Source: Novosphingobium clariflavum
GTDB taxonomy: Bacteria > Pseudomonadota > Alphaproteobacteria > Sphingomonadales > Sphingomonadaceae
Reading direction: 5' to 3'
DNA length: 64,000 bases
Assembly: GCF_026420865.1 (NCBI RefSeq)
Contig: NZ_JAPCWC010000003.1
Span: 342,779-406,778 of the forward strand
Each line of letters begins with the position of its first letter. Position 1 is the stretch's first letter. Below are positions 44,561 through 54,015 of this stretch, one piece after another. Position numbers and translations under genes: made by a program. The notes under the pieces are model-generated. The model ran no database searches. It saw nothing but the letters and a program-made list of their open reading frames with translations, and had not been told where the DNA came from.

Positions 44561-45157
44561 TCAGGCTTCCTCTTCGCCTTCCACTTCAGCTTCTTCAACC
44601 GCGATTTCGCCGGGTTCGGCGTTCGGGTCGTAAGCTTCGGTGAAGCCCGAGACGTCCTGTTCGAACATCGCGGCCATGACGTCGACGCCCTGCGACTGCA
44701 GGTCGGCTTCGTCAGCCGAACGCGCCACGTTCACCTTGACGGTGACGGCGACTTCGGGGTGCAGGTTCACGCGAACGTCGAACACGCCGATGGTCTTGAT
44801 CGGGCGTTCGAGCACGATCATGTTCTTGGCAACGCCAGCGCCCTGTTCGTTGAGGGCGTCGACGATGTCGCGAACCGAAACCGAACCGTAAAGCTGGCCC
44901 GAGTTCGACGAGGCGCGGATCAGGACGACCTGCTTGCCTTCGACGTTGCCCGACTGGGCTTCGGCCGACGAGCGACGCTCGGCGTTGTCAGCTTCGATCT
45001 TCGCGCGGTTGGCTTCGAAGACCTGCTTGTTCTTTTCGTTGGCGCGCAGCGCCTTCTTGTTCGGCAGCAGGTAGTTGCGTGCGAAACCGTCCTTGACGGA
45101 AACGACGTCACCGATGTTGCCGAGCTTCTCGACGCGTTCGAGGAGGATGATATCCAT
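44561..45157 (-). CDS. rplI: 50S ribosomal protein L9
   Basis: A 198-residue protein. The N-terminal RNA-binding domain MDIILLERVEKLGNIGDVVS, VKDGFARNYLLPNKKAL is canonical, followed by the long connecting helix and the C-terminal domain (GQLYGSVSVRDIVDAL, KTIGVFDVRVNLHPEVAVTV). The last ~45 residues form an acidic extension (NAEPGEIAVEEAEVEGEEEA) not found in E. coli L9 (149 residues) but seen in alphaproteobacteria. Last gene of the S6-S18-L9 operon. Confidence 0.98.
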   Translation of the reverse strand: MDIILLERVEKLGNIGDVVSVKDGFARNYLLPNKKALRANEKNKQVFEANRAKIEADNAERRSSAEAQSGNVEGKQVVLIRASSNSGQLYGSVSVRDIVDALNEQGAGVAKNMIVLERPIKTIGVFDVRVNLHPEVAVTVKVNVARSADEADLQSQGVDVMAAMFEQDVSGFTEAYDPNAEPGEIAVEEAEVEGEEEA

Positions 45158-45171
45158 GAGGTTCGTCCCCC

Positions 45172-45396
45172 TTACTTGACGATGAAGGGCAGGAGGCCGA
45201 TGTGCCGGGCGCGCTTGATCGCCTGGCTCAGCTCACGCTGCTTCTTTGCGGAAACCGCGGTGATGCGGCTCGGAACGATCTTGCCACGCTCGGACATGAA
45301 GCCCTGAAGCAGACGGACGTCCTTGTAGTCGATGACCGGGGCGTTCTTGCCCGAGAAGGGGCACGACTTGCGGCGACGGAAGAATGCACGTGCCAT
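45172..45396 (-). CDS. rpsR: 30S ribosomal protein S18
   Basis: A 74-residue protein with the S18 pattern [40 protein letters not shown] and [20 protein letters not shown]. It binds S6 on the small-subunit platform. It lies five bases after rpsF and fourteen before rplI. Confidence 0.98.
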   Translation of the reverse strand: MARAFFRRRKSCPFSGKNAPVIDYKDVRLLQGFMSERGKIVPSRITAVSAKKQRELSQAIKRARHIGLLPFIVK

Positions 45397-45401
45397 GGAA
45401 A

Positions 45402-45764
45402 TCAGTTCCCTTCACGTTCGCGACGGCGGCTACGCTCGCGGTCGGTCTTGCGCATCATGACCGACGGACCAGCTTCGTGCTCGTCGACGCGAATGGTCAC
45501 ATAGCGGATGATGTCTTCGTTGATCTGGGTCTGACGCTCGAGCTCGGCGACGACGTCGCCCGAAGCTTCGATGTTCAGCATCACGAAGTGCGCCTTGCGG
45601 TTGCGCTTGATCTTGTACGCGAGATTCTTGAGGCCCCAGGTCTCGGTCTTGGTGACCTTGCCCTGGTTCGACTCGACGATCTCGGTGGCGGCGGCGGCAA
45701 GCGCGTCGACTTGCGCCTGGCTGAGGTCCTGGCGTGCCAGGAACACGTGCTCATAAAGAGCCAC
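45402..45764 (-). CDS. rpsF: 30S ribosomal protein S6
   Basis: A 120-residue protein beginning [20 protein letters not shown] with [20 protein letters not shown] and [19 protein letters not shown] as in S6. The C-terminus is strongly basic ([12 protein letters not shown]). First gene of the operon; in other bacteria S6:S18 binds its own leader RNA to autoregulate, but I could not define that motif here. Confidence 0.98.
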   Translation of the reverse strand: MALYEHVFLARQDLSQAQVDALAAAATEIVESNQGKVTKTETWGLKNLAYKIKRNRKAHFVMLNIEASGDVVAELERQTQINEDIIRYVTIRVDEHEAGPSVMMRKTDRERSRRREREGN

Positions 45765-45925
45765 GGCAGCTTCCTTTTCTCAATCTAACCGATCGCTGGC
45801 TTGTCCGCGGGATTGCGGGGCCCCTCCGGCTTTCGTCCTTTCCGGCTTACTTGCGTGAAGACGGAAGGCGCGCCCTTATGCGCGGCGCGCCGCAATTGCA
45901 AGCATGAACTGGATCATTGCATCCG

Positions 45926-48748
45926 TCAGGGCTTGATGCCGAGCTTCGTGTAGAGGGCGTCGACCCCTGGGTCGAGGCGGCGGGCGAGGGCGATCTCGCT
46001 CTTGCTTTCCGAGGCGCGGCCGAGGTGGGCAAGCACTACGCCGCGCATGTAGCGGCTTTCTGCCTGGCTAGGCGCTTCGCGAATGACCGCGTCGAGATCG
46101 TGGAGGGCATCGTCGAAGCGGCCGAGGCGGAACCATACGACGGCGCGGCTGTCGAGCGGGCCTGTCGGACTGGCGGCCAATTCCACCGCGCTTGAGCATT
46201 GGCGCACGGCGGCTTCCACGTCGATGCCGCGCATGCCCCTGATCCAGCAGGCGAGGTTGAGCAGGTCGGGGCTCTGCGGTCGCTGGGTCATGAGTGTGTC
46301 CAGCATCGACAGCGCCTCGGCCGGATCGGCGTAAAGGCCGATCTTCTCGACCTTGGCCATTTCCCAGAAGCGCTTCCCGTCGCCGCCGAGCGCGATCTTT
46401 TCATCGAGCAGGCTGCGGGCGTCGTCGGTCTTGCCGTCCTCGATCAGCAGGGTTGCGACGAGATCGGCTGCCGGATCCGAGGAAGGATCGAGTTCCTGTG
46501 CCTTGCGGGCATCGGCCATCGCCGCGATCCGGTCACCAAGTGCCCGGTTGGTGCGGGCGCGGGTGAGGTAGGAATCGGCGTCGTCGGAAAGCGCGATCGC
46601 GCGGGTCAGGTCATCACGGGCGCCCTTGTAGTCGCCGATGCCGCGCCTCAGGCTGGCCCGGGCGAGCCACGGCTGCGCTTCGGGTTCCTTGGCGGCCATG
46701 GTCTTGGCGAACACGGCGTTGATTCCGGCCATTTGCGTGGAGTTGCTGGCGGCGCTCGAAAGATCCCACCGGCGGGTGGCTTCGGCGGGGGCGAGCACTT
46801 GCGGTAACTGGGCCTGTGCCTTGGCAAGCAGAGCGCGGTCGGCACTGATGCGGGCTGCAGGCACTTCCATGCCGGTGGTGTCCTGCCGCTCGTCATAGGT
46901 GAACACACCGCCGGCCAGACTGGCCTTGCCGACGAAGTGCGCTCCGCCGACGGAGGTGTCGAAGCTCGGCGTGCCTTCCAGCGTGTAACCCTTGCCGGCG
47001 TCGGGCAGCTTGACCGTCACGTGGTAGACGACGCTGAACGGTTGCTGCGTGACGACCGGGATTTCGCGCCACTCGGCGCGGGCGCGGTCGGGCGCGAAAG
47101 CGAAGTTCCCAAGCAGGCTTCGCACCCGGCGCTGCATCAAGCGGTCGCGCGGGCTCCATGCCGTGGTGAGGATACCGCGGCCTTTCAGAACGGTGGTGGC
47201 GGTGTCGGTCGAGGTTTCGATGGCGAAGTCGGTGTACTGACCTTCACCGAGCAGGTTCGTGAGTTGTCCGCGCACCATCTCGTCACGCTGCTCGGCGTCG
47301 AGCGTATTGACCGCAAGGCCGATGCCGAGTGCGCTCGCCCCGTGCATGGTGATTTTGGCGGTGGCCACCGCCGGCAGGTCGAGGCTGGTGCTTTCGTCGT
47401 AATCAATGGCCATTTCCAGCGTCGGGCGGGCGTTGGCGTGTGTCTCGATCAGTTCCGGTTCGGCGCCGCCGCTGCGCAGCGGCAGGACATAGCCGAGGTC
47501 GGGTGTGTCATGGATGTCCTCGATCCGCGCGCCGATGCCGGTGCCGTCGAGCCAGAGGTTCTGCCCGCCCAGTTTCGCGCGGACCAGCACATGGTCGAAC
47601 ACGGCGGCGCTGGGGAGGTGGCGCGGCAGGTCGAAGGCGCCGCCGCTGGCATTGGCGGTGACCGCTTCGGCCTCGATTCCCAACCGGTCCAGCAGGGCCA
47701 GCAGCAACAGGGTCTTGGCCTTGCAATCGCCATACCGCAGTTGCCAGGTTTCCTCTGGCTTCTGCGGCGTATAGTTGCCGCCGTTCATCGACACGGCGAG
47801 ATAGCGCACCTTGTCCTGCACCAGTTGCAGAGCGGCTTGCGTGCGGGTGAGCGGATCGGTGGAAGCGGCGGCGATGCGGTCTGCCTCTGCCGCGAGCGGG
47901 GTGCCGTCCGCAATCAGCCCCTTGGCCGCGTAGAGCGGGGCGAAAGTGCGCGAAACGTCAGCCCAGTCCTTGAAGGTGGAGAGTTCGAACACGGTCAGCG
48001 GGCGGAAGCGCGCTGGTGCGTCATCCGGCATTTCCGGCTGCTTGGCGAGCGGCAGCGGCAGTTCGAGTTCCATCGTGTCGCCCCGGCGCACCGGGGTGGC
48101 GGAAACGTCCTTGGCCAGCACCTGCCACTTGGCATTTTCGGCAACCGGCCAGATCGCACGCAGGCGGGCCGAGCCGATCCGCAGCGGCCGCGCGGGCAGG
48201 CCGACCACGCTCTGCACCCTTTCGCCCAGCACCTTGTCGTGCTGGGTGATCGAATAGCGCAGGCGGAAGGTATCCCCCACACGCAGGCCCTGGATCGCCG
48301 CGGTTGCGCTCAGCACGCCGTTGAGCTGGCGCTGTTCGAGCATTTCCTCGCGCCGCAGCACGTCGAGCTTCATGCCGCCCTTGACGAGGTCGATCGTTTG
48401 GCCGTCGCGGATGATGGCAATCTCGTGGATGATGAGATCGCCCTGATCGGGAGACCACTGTGCGCCCACGGTCGAGAACTGGGCCAGCATTTCCGGCGAG
48501 GTAATCCGCATGGCGGTGTCGAGATAGCGCCAGACTTGCCCGCCTTCGACTTTCTGCTGCGAATCGAACACGGAGAACGGCGGCGCGTCGGTGGCGGGCG
48601 AGGTGCCCGTGGCAGGGGGAAGGGCGGCGATCTTCACCCACGCGGGGGAGGGTTGGTACAGGATCGTCTCGCCGGCGAAAGCCGGATGCGGAGCAGACAT
48701 GACGATGGCACAGGCCAGTGCGGCCCGCGAGACTTTGCCCAGATACAC
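45926..48748 (-). CDS. Exported DUF3857 / transglutaminase-like / TPR protein
   Basis: About 940 residues from GTG 48748, which follows GGGGGAA and yields a clean signal peptide (KVSRAALACAIVMSAPHPAFAG); the frame is open far upstream but only antisense to the cupin gene. After a DUF3857 region (SPEMLAQFSTVGAQWSPDQG, MLEQRQLNGVLSATA) comes a transglutaminase core with Cys in RYGDCKAKTLLLLALLDRLG, His in AVFDHVLVRAK and Asp in LWLDGTGIG, then a beta-rich part and about five TPR-like repeats at the C-terminus (about 730-940). Probably periplasmic; the Cys-His-Asp triad suggests peptidase or crosslinking activity, substrate unknown. Confidence 0.88.
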   Translation of the reverse strand: MYLGKVSRAALACAIVMSAPHPAFAGETILYQPSPAWVKIAALPPATGTSPATDAPPFSVFDSQQKVEGGQVWRYLDTAMRITSPEMLAQFSTVGAQWSPDQGDLIIHEIAIIRDGQTIDLVKGGMKLDVLRREEMLEQRQLNGVLSATAAIQGLRVGDTFRLRYSITQHDKVLGERVQSVVGLPARPLRIGSARLRAIWPVAENAKWQVLAKDVSATPVRRGDTMELELPLPLAKQPEMPDDAPARFRPLTVFELSTFKDWADVSRTFAPLYAAKGLIADGTPLAAEADRIAAASTDPLTRTQAALQLVQDKVRYLAVSMNGGNYTPQKPEETWQLRYGDCKAKTLLLLALLDRLGIEAEAVTANASGGAFDLPRHLPSAAVFDHVLVRAKLGGQNLWLDGTGIGARIEDIHDTPDLGYVLPLRSGGAEPELIETHANARPTLEMAIDYDESTSLDLPAVATAKITMHGASALGIGLAVNTLDAEQRDEMVRGQLTNLLGEGQYTDFAIETSTDTATTVLKGRGILTTAWSPRDRLMQRRVRSLLGNFAFAPDRARAEWREIPVVTQQPFSVVYHVTVKLPDAGKGYTLEGTPSFDTSVGGAHFVGKASLAGGVFTYDERQDTTGMEVPAARISADRALLAKAQAQLPQVLAPAEATRRWDLSSAASNSTQMAGINAVFAKTMAAKEPEAQPWLARASLRRGIGDYKGARDDLTRAIALSDDADSYLTRARTNRALGDRIAAMADARKAQELDPSSDPAADLVATLLIEDGKTDDARSLLDEKIALGGDGKRFWEMAKVEKIGLYADPAEALSMLDTLMTQRPQSPDLLNLACWIRGMRGIDVEAAVRQCSSAVELAASPTGPLDSRAVVWFRLGRFDDALHDLDAVIREAPSQAESRYMRGVVLAHLGRASESKSEIALARRLDPGVDALYTKLGIKP

Positions 48749-48859
48749 CTGAATTCCCCCGGTTCGAATGCGAAGAGTGTTAAGCCATTGCCATCGCGGT
48801 GCAATAGCGCTCTGCAAGGTGACAGGTCTTTTAATCCGGCCATTCGGAGCCTTGGGAGC

Positions 48860-49804
48860 ATGAGCGTGGCAGGTGGGAACGAAAAGCTGGATGCGGCGCT
48901 GCGAGCCATGGGCCTGGGAGGGCTTGATGCACCGCGCCCTTACACCGGCGGGCCACGTGCGTCCGCGCCGCCTGTTGGCCTGCCCGATGCGCTGACGGCG
49001 GCGCGCCGGGACTGGATCCTGCAGGTGCAGGAGCGCCAGCGCGGTCTGTCGATGCAGGCGAGCGCGCTGATGCGTTGCCGCGATCTGCCCGGGCAGGCCT
49101 TCCTCGACCATTTCTATGCCCCGGCGCGTCCGGTGGTGATCGAGGGGGCGATAGCCGGTTGGCCGGCGCTGGCCAGGTGGACGCCGGACTATCTCGTCCG
49201 CAAGGTCGGCAGCGCGCAGGTCGAGTATCAGGGCGGGCGGGAAGGCGCGGAGGACTTCGAACTCGCCAAGGATCGCCACAAGCGGCGCATGGCATTCGAT
49301 GCCTTCATGGCGATGATCGCCGATGGCCCGGGCAACGATGCCTACATCACGGCGTATAACAGCGCGACCAATGCCTCGGCCTTTGCGCCGCTGATGGCCG
49401 ACGTGGCGCCGGTCTCTGCCTATCTGACCGCAGAGCCCGGAATGCTCTGGGTCGGGCCGGCCGGCACGTTCACGCCGCTTCACTTCGATCTCACCAACAA
49501 CCTGCTGATCCAGATCACCGGGCGCAAGCATGTGCGCATGGTGCCGCCGTCGCAGACACGGCTGCTGTACAACCACCGTCACGTGTTCAGCGCGGTGCGC
49601 GATCTCGACGATCCTGCGCGCCTTGCTGCTTATCCGCTGGCGCAGCAGGTGGCGAGCTACGACGTGACGTTGGAGCCGGGGGACATGCTCTACATCCCGA
49701 TCGGCTGGTGGCATCAGGTGCGCTCGCTGGAGTTCAGCGTGATGATGACTTGCACGAACTTCCTCTGGCCGAACCTGGGGCACGAGGAGTTCCCGGAAGG
49801 ATAG
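48860..49804 (+). CDS. JmjC-like cupin protein (Cupin_8, putative 2-oxoglutarate/Fe(II) hydroxylase)
   Basis: A 314-residue protein. After a ~75-residue N-terminus comes the Cupin_8 domain: ARPVVIEGAIAGWPALARWT, then the metal triad H208-x-D210 in PLHFDLTNNLL and H285 in YIPIGWWHQVRSLE, with MLWVGPAGTFTP before it. Members hydroxylate protein side chains with iron and 2-oxoglutarate; partner protein unknown. ATG 48860 follows GGGAG; the frame is open for hundreds of codons upstream but that part is antisense to the DUF3857 gene. Divergent from it, 111 bases apart. Confidence 0.9.
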   Translation: MSVAGGNEKLDAALRAMGLGGLDAPRPYTGGPRASAPPVGLPDALTAARRDWILQVQERQRGLSMQASALMRCRDLPGQAFLDHFYAPARPVVIEGAIAGWPALARWTPDYLVRKVGSAQVEYQGGREGAEDFELAKDRHKRRMAFDAFMAMIADGPGNDAYITAYNSATNASAFAPLMADVAPVSAYLTAEPGMLWVGPAGTFTPLHFDLTNNLLIQITGRKHVRMVPPSQTRLLYNHRHVFSAVRDLDDPARLAAYPLAQQVASYDVTLEPGDMLYIPIGWWHQVRSLEFSVMMTCTNFLWPNLGHEEFPEG

Positions 49805-49807
49805 CGT

Positions 49808-51043
49808 TCAGTTCACCGCGAGAACCAGGTTGTGGACTTGCGGATAGACCTGGTTTTCCCAGCGTGATCCGGCGAACAGCCCGTAATGGCCGACTCCGGG
49901 TTGGAGGTGGTGGCGTTTCAGGTGCGGGCGCAGGCTCGAGCAGAGGAAGTGTGCTGCGGCCGTCTGGCCGACGGCGCAGATATCGTCGCGTTCGCCCTCG
50001 ACGGTGAGCAGCGCGGTCTTGCGGATCGCGCCGCAGTCCACCTTGCGGCCCCGGTGTTCGAGCTCGCCCTTGGCCAGCAGCGCGCGCTGGAACACTTTGT
50101 CGATGGTTTCGAGATAGAATTCGGCGGTGAGGTCGAGCACGGCGAGATATTCCTCGTAGAATGTCTCGATCTTTTCGGCATCGGCCTTCCGGTCGTCCGC
50201 AAGCGATTGGTAGAGCTTGCGGAACTGGCCGAAGTGGCGACCCATGTTCATCGACATGAAGGCGGTGAGCTGGATGAAGCCGGGATAGACCTTGCGGCCG
50301 CCGCCCTTGTGGCGCCACGGCACTTCGTGAATCATCTGATCCTCGAACCAGGCGAAGGGGTGCTCGGTCGCCAGTTCGTTGACGGTCGTCGGGCTTTCGC
50401 GGGTGTCGATCGGGCCGCCCATGAGTGTCATGGAGCGTGGCTGGCAGGGATCGTCGTCCTGCGCCATCAGCGCCACGGCCGCCAGCACCGGCACGCAGGG
50501 CTGACAGACCGCGAGCACGTGGGCGCCGCGCCGTTCCGCCGGATCGCCGAGGTCCTGCAGGAAATGGATCACGTAGTCGATGAAATCGTCGAACCCGAAA
50601 TCGCCTGCGCTGAGCGGAATGTCGCGGGCGTTCTTCCAGTCGGTGATGTAGACGTCGTGATCGCGCAGCAGCGTGAACACGGTGTCGCGCAGCAAGGTCG
50701 AGTAGTGACCGGACAAGGGCGCGACGACCAGCATCTTGGGTTGCGGCACTGCAACATCGTCTTTCGCGAAGTGCAGAAGATTGCCGAAGGGCATGTCGAC
50801 CACGACTTCCTCGCGCACCGCGACCTCGCGGTTTCCGGTCATCACCGAGGTGATGCCGTAAGCCGGGCGCTCGTGCGTGATCGTGGCTTTCTCGAAAGTT
50901 TCGGCAAGTGCGAAGAAGCGGCGCATCCAGGGCATTTCATGGGCGCCGCCGAAATAATCGTCCCGCATGGCCACGGTCTTGCGAGCGGCCCAGCGCGGAA
51001 GTTCCAGCAGGTCTGAGTAAGCCTGATACGCCTGGTAGAGCAT
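49808..51043 (-). CDS. phaZ: Intracellular polyhydroxyalkanoate depolymerase
   Basis: A 411-residue alpha/beta hydrolase that mobilises intracellular PHB/PHA granules. The start MLYQAYQAYSDLLELPRWAA matches the family, and with this start the nucleophile in HVLAVCQPCVPVL falls at C180/C183, the second matching the active Cys183 described for the Cupriavidus enzyme. Further motifs: DVYITDWKNARDIPLSAG, SMTLMGGPIDTRESPT, and the His region PGVGHYGLFAGSRW at the C-terminus. Upstream in-frame starts up to 51151 are possible. Convergent with the cupin gene (3 bases apart). Confidence 0.93.
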   Translation of the reverse strand: MLYQAYQAYSDLLELPRWAARKTVAMRDDYFGGAHEMPWMRRFFALAETFEKATITHERPAYGITSVMTGNREVAVREEVVVDMPFGNLLHFAKDDVAVPQPKMLVVAPLSGHYSTLLRDTVFTLLRDHDVYITDWKNARDIPLSAGDFGFDDFIDYVIHFLQDLGDPAERRGAHVLAVCQPCVPVLAAVALMAQDDDPCQPRSMTLMGGPIDTRESPTTVNELATEHPFAWFEDQMIHEVPWRHKGGGRKVYPGFIQLTAFMSMNMGRHFGQFRKLYQSLADDRKADAEKIETFYEEYLAVLDLTAEFYLETIDKVFQRALLAKGELEHRGRKVDCGAIRKTALLTVEGERDDICAVGQTAAAHFLCSSLRPHLKRHHLQPGVGHYGLFAGSRWENQVYPQVHNLVLAVN

Positions 51044-51168
51044 GCGCGATCTGTTCCCTGCGGCAATCCGATGCGCGATTCGCCGGAGCGGCTCATTCGG
51101 CGCTGGATTCATGCTGCGCTGCATCATAAGCTGATGCAAGCAAAAGCACACTTAATGCGGAGACGGCA

Positions 51169-51852
51169 GTGAGCGAGTCGGCGGTAGACAAGTCGGAGCC
51201 GGGCGGAGCCAGGCTGACGATTTCGAGCAAGACTTACTCGGCCTGGTCGCTGCGGGGCTGGCTGCTGTGTCGTCTGGCGGGGCTCGACGTCGAGGAACAA
51301 GCCGTCGTCAACGATGCGGCGAACCGGCGGGAACTGCTGTTACTGTCGCCCTCGGTGCTGGTGCCGCGCCTCGATCACGACGGCGCCAGTGTCTGGGATA
51401 CGCTGGCCATTGCCGAATATCTCAACGAAAAGTTCCCTGATGCGGGAATGTTACCTGCCGATCCCATCGCGCGGGCGCACTGCCGGTCGGTTGCGGGGGA
51501 AATCCACTCCGGCTTCACGAACTTGCGCTCCGCGCTGCCGATGAACCTCAAGGTCACGCATGAGAGCTTTCCGATCTTTTCGGGCGCGCGGCCGGACATC
51601 GAGCGGATCGAGGCGATCTGGACGGAATGCCTCGATACCTATGGCGGACCTTACCTGTTCGGCACCCGGCCGACGGTGGCCGATGCCATGTATGCGCCGG
51701 TCACCCGGCGTTTTCTCAGCTATGCCGTGCCGATGAACGAGAAGATCCAGGCCTATTGCCAGGCCATCGCGGCCTGGGCGCCGATGGCGGAATGGCTCGC
51801 GGCGGCGCTTGAGGAACCTGAGGATATCGAGGAACTCGACGTCGAGTTCTGA
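51169..51852 (+). CDS. Glutathione S-transferase family protein
   Basis: A 227-residue protein from GTG 51169. The N-terminal thioredoxin-like domain LTISSKTYSAWSLRGWLLCR, with the Ser-x-W pattern near residue 24, PSVLVPRLDHDGASVWDTLA (cis-Pro and glutathione-binding ES/WD region) and an all-helical C-terminal domain (FGTRPTVADAMYAPVTRRF) define a GST. The class resembles bacterial zeta/maleylacetoacetate isomerase-like GSTs; substrate unknown. Divergent from phaZ. Confidence 0.9.
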   Translation: MSESAVDKSEPGGARLTISSKTYSAWSLRGWLLCRLAGLDVEEQAVVNDAANRRELLLLSPSVLVPRLDHDGASVWDTLAIAEYLNEKFPDAGMLPADPIARAHCRSVAGEIHSGFTNLRSALPMNLKVTHESFPIFSGARPDIERIEAIWTECLDTYGGPYLFGTRPTVADAMYAPVTRRFLSYAVPMNEKIQAYCQAIAAWAPMAEWLAAALEEPEDIEELDVEF

Positions 51853-51871
51853 GCGGCCCGGCATGAAATTG

Positions 51872-51898
51872 ACCCGGCGGGCATGGCGCCCGCCGGGT
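51872..51898. terminator. Terminator between convergent GST and flagellin genes
   Basis: ACCCGGCGGGC (51872-51882), loop ATGGC, GCCCGCCGGGT (51888-51898): a perfect 11-bp stem; followed by GCTTTC on + and CAATTTC on minus, so weak T-tails both ways. Probably bidirectional. Confidence 0.75.
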
Positions 51899-51934
51899 GC
51901 TTTCGGGACCTCGTGAGGCCTCGCTGGGGATGGT

Positions 51935-52759
51935 TCAGCGCAGCAGGGTCAGGACGTTCTGCTGGGCCTGATTGGCTTGGGCGATCATTGCCGTCGATGC
52001 TTGCGAAAGGATCTGTGCCTTCGCCATCTGCGTCGTTTCGTACGAGTAGTCGGCATCTTCGATCCGTGAGCGGGCGTCCGACAGGTTGGTGACATTGCTG
52101 GTGAGGTTGTTCACCGCCGATTCCAGCCGGTTCTGTCCAGCGCCGAGCGAGGCGCGGCAGGCATTCACTTCGACCAGTGCGTCGTCGACATTGTCCAGTG
52201 TGGTCGAGGCGGCGGTGCTGGTCGACACGTCGAGCGCGGTGGCATCGATGTTGGTGCCGTCGATGGCGATCGAGGTCAGCGTAACCTTTTCACCCGAGTT
52301 CGCACCGGTCTGGATGTCGAAGCTGACGTCCGATCCCGACGTGGTCGAGAACAGCGAGTTGCCGTTGAAGGTCGTGTTGGTGAGGATGGCGTCGATCTGG
52401 TCGGTCAGCGCGGTGACTTCCTGCTGCATCGCATCGCGGTCGGCGTTCTGATAGGTGCCTGACGCCGACTGGATCGCCAGTTCGCGGACCCGCTGCAGCA
52501 TGTTGGAGACTTCGTCGAGAGCGCCGTCGGCGGTCTGGGCGAGCGAGATGCCGTCGTTGGCGTTGCGGATGCCCTGGCTCATGCCGCGGATCTGCGAGCT
52601 CATCGAGGTGGAGATGGCGAGGCCTGCGGCATCGTCCTTGGCGGAGTTGATGCGCTTGCCGGTGGAAAGGCGCTCCATGGCGATGCCAAGCGTCTTGTTG
52701 GCTGCGATCGAGGCGTTCGAAGCGCGGATGGCGCTGATGTTGGTGTTGATGACGGCCAT
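51935..52759 (-). CDS. fliC: Flagellin
   Basis: A 274-residue flagellin with conserved D0/D1 ends ([40 protein letters not shown] at the N-terminus; ENAD-like [20 protein letters not shown] and [14 protein letters not shown] at the C-terminus) and a short variable centre, as in alphaproteobacteria. It is exported by the flagellar type III system and polymerises as filament. It is isolated from other flagellar genes here. C201 (in VNACRASLG) is unusual. Neither a sigma-54 nor a sigma-28 promoter was convincing upstream. Confidence 0.96.
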   Translation of the reverse strand: MAVINTNISAIRASNASIAANKTLGIAMERLSTGKRINSAKDDAAGLAISTSMSSQIRGMSQGIRNANDGISLAQTADGALDEVSNMLQRVRELAIQSASGTYQNADRDAMQQEVTALTDQIDAILTNTTFNGNSLFSTTSGSDVSFDIQTGANSGEKVTLTSIAIDGTNIDATALDVSTSTAASTTLDNVDDALVEVNACRASLGAGQNRLESAVNNLTSNVTNLSDARSRIEDADYSYETTQMAKAQILSQASTAMIAQANQAQQNVLTLLR

Positions 52760-53010
52760 GATAATTCCCCAGTTTCAAGAAGTTGGAGGGTTGCGATCGT
52801 GGCATCCTCCGGACAGGGCTCAGAACGGTTGGCATGCCGGGGCATTAAGGGGAGGCATTTGAAGGCTGGCCGCAGTGACCGGAAATCCAGCCGGGGAACC
52901 GCTCCAAGTTCCTTTGTTCATGAGGATTTTGTGGGATTTGCTTGATCGCTGAAAAATTCCCCCGCATGGCTTGGGAAATTGGTTCCAACGATCAAAGGAT
53001 AGTATTTTCG

Positions 53011-53958
53011 ATGCCTTCCGGCCTCGTCGCCCTGCTTGATGACGTCGCGGTGATCGCGCGTGCCGCTGCCGCTTCGCTCGACGATGTCGGCATGGGGGTC
53101 GCCAAGGCCGGGAGCAAGGCCGCCGGCGTGGTGATCGACGATGCCGCGGTGACGCCCGGCTATGTCACCGACTTCACGCCCGAGCGCGAACTGCCGATCA
53201 TCTGGAAGATCACCAAGGGCAGCCTGTTCAACAAGCTGGTCATCCTGTTGCCGATCGCGCTGTTGCTGAGTGCGTTCCTGCCCTGGTTGATCACGCCGAT
53301 CCTGATGCTGGGCGGCAGCTACCTCGCCTTTGAAGGGGCCGAGAAGGTCATCGAGAAGTTCGGCGGTGCCCACCATGGTGAAACCCTGGAAGACCCGGTG
53401 AGCGATGTTGCGGTCTTCGAGCAGGCCCGCGTTTCCGGCGCGATCCGCACCGATCTGATCCTCTCTGCCGAGATCATGGCGATCGCGCTGGCGCAAGTCG
53501 CCGACTCGACGCTGCTCACCCGCGCCGTGGCGCTGGCGCTGGTCGGTATCCTGATTACCGTCGGCGTCTACGGGGCGGTGGCCCTGATCGTGAAGATGGA
53601 TGACATCGGCCTGCACCTCGCGAAGAAGCAGGGCAAGGGCACGCAGGCCTTTGGGCGCATGCTGGTGAACGGCATGCCCAAGGTGCTGACGGTGCTGGCC
53701 TCGGTGGGGACGCTGGCGATGCTGTGGGTCGGCGGCGGCATCATCCTGCACGGGTTGGAAGAACTTGGCGTGCCGGCTCCGGCGCATCTGGCGCACGGTT
53801 TCGAGCATTGGCTGGCCGCGCTGGCCGGACCGCTGGGTGCGGTGCTGGGCTGGATCGGCTACGCGCTTGCTTCGGCCGTTGTGGGCCTGGTGCTGGGCGC
53901 GGTGATCGCGGTGCTGGTGCATGCCATCGGCAAGCTGCGCGGCGCGAACGTCCACTAA
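53011..53958 (+). CDS. DUF808 family inner membrane protein (YedI-like)
   Basis: A 315-residue membrane protein with the family signature SGLVALLDDVAVIARAAAAS at the N-terminus, AAGVVIDDAAVTPGYV, then five or six membrane segments (ILLPIALLLSAFLPWLITPI; DLILSAEIMAIALAQV; ALVGILITVGVYGAVALIVK). No function is established for DUF808. ATG 53011 with AAAGGATAG upstream gives the family start. Confidence 0.88.
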   Translation: MPSGLVALLDDVAVIARAAAASLDDVGMGVAKAGSKAAGVVIDDAAVTPGYVTDFTPERELPIIWKITKGSLFNKLVILLPIALLLSAFLPWLITPILMLGGSYLAFEGAEKVIEKFGGAHHGETLEDPVSDVAVFEQARVSGAIRTDLILSAEIMAIALAQVADSTLLTRAVALALVGILITVGVYGAVALIVKMDDIGLHLAKKQGKGTQAFGRMLVNGMPKVLTVLASVGTLAMLWVGGGIILHGLEELGVPAPAHLAHGFEHWLAALAGPLGAVLGWIGYALASAVVGLVLGAVIAVLVHAIGKLRGANVH

Positions 53959-53982
53959 TCGTGCAATGACTTCCAGGAGCAT

Positions 53983-54009
53983 GGCGACCCGCAGGATCTG
54001 CGGGCCGCC
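53983..54009. terminator. Hairpin between convergent DUF808 and 341-aa genes
   Basis: GGCG-A-CCCGCAG, loop GAT, CTGCGGG-C-CGCC: an 11-bp stem with one internal mismatch, located seven bases before the 341-aa gene's stop. No T-run on either side. Confidence 0.55.
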
Positions 54010-54015
54010 ACGTGC

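Noticed and set aside
46937..48859. N-terminal extension of the cupin protein by about 640 codons
   Set aside because: Entirely antisense to the DUF3857 gene; ATG 48860 with GGGAG gives a complete Cupin_8 protein.
48749..49783. N-terminal extension of the DUF3857 protein by 345 codons
   Set aside because: This part is antisense to the cupin gene and lacks similarity; GTG 48748 has a ribosome-binding site and begins a proper signal peptide.
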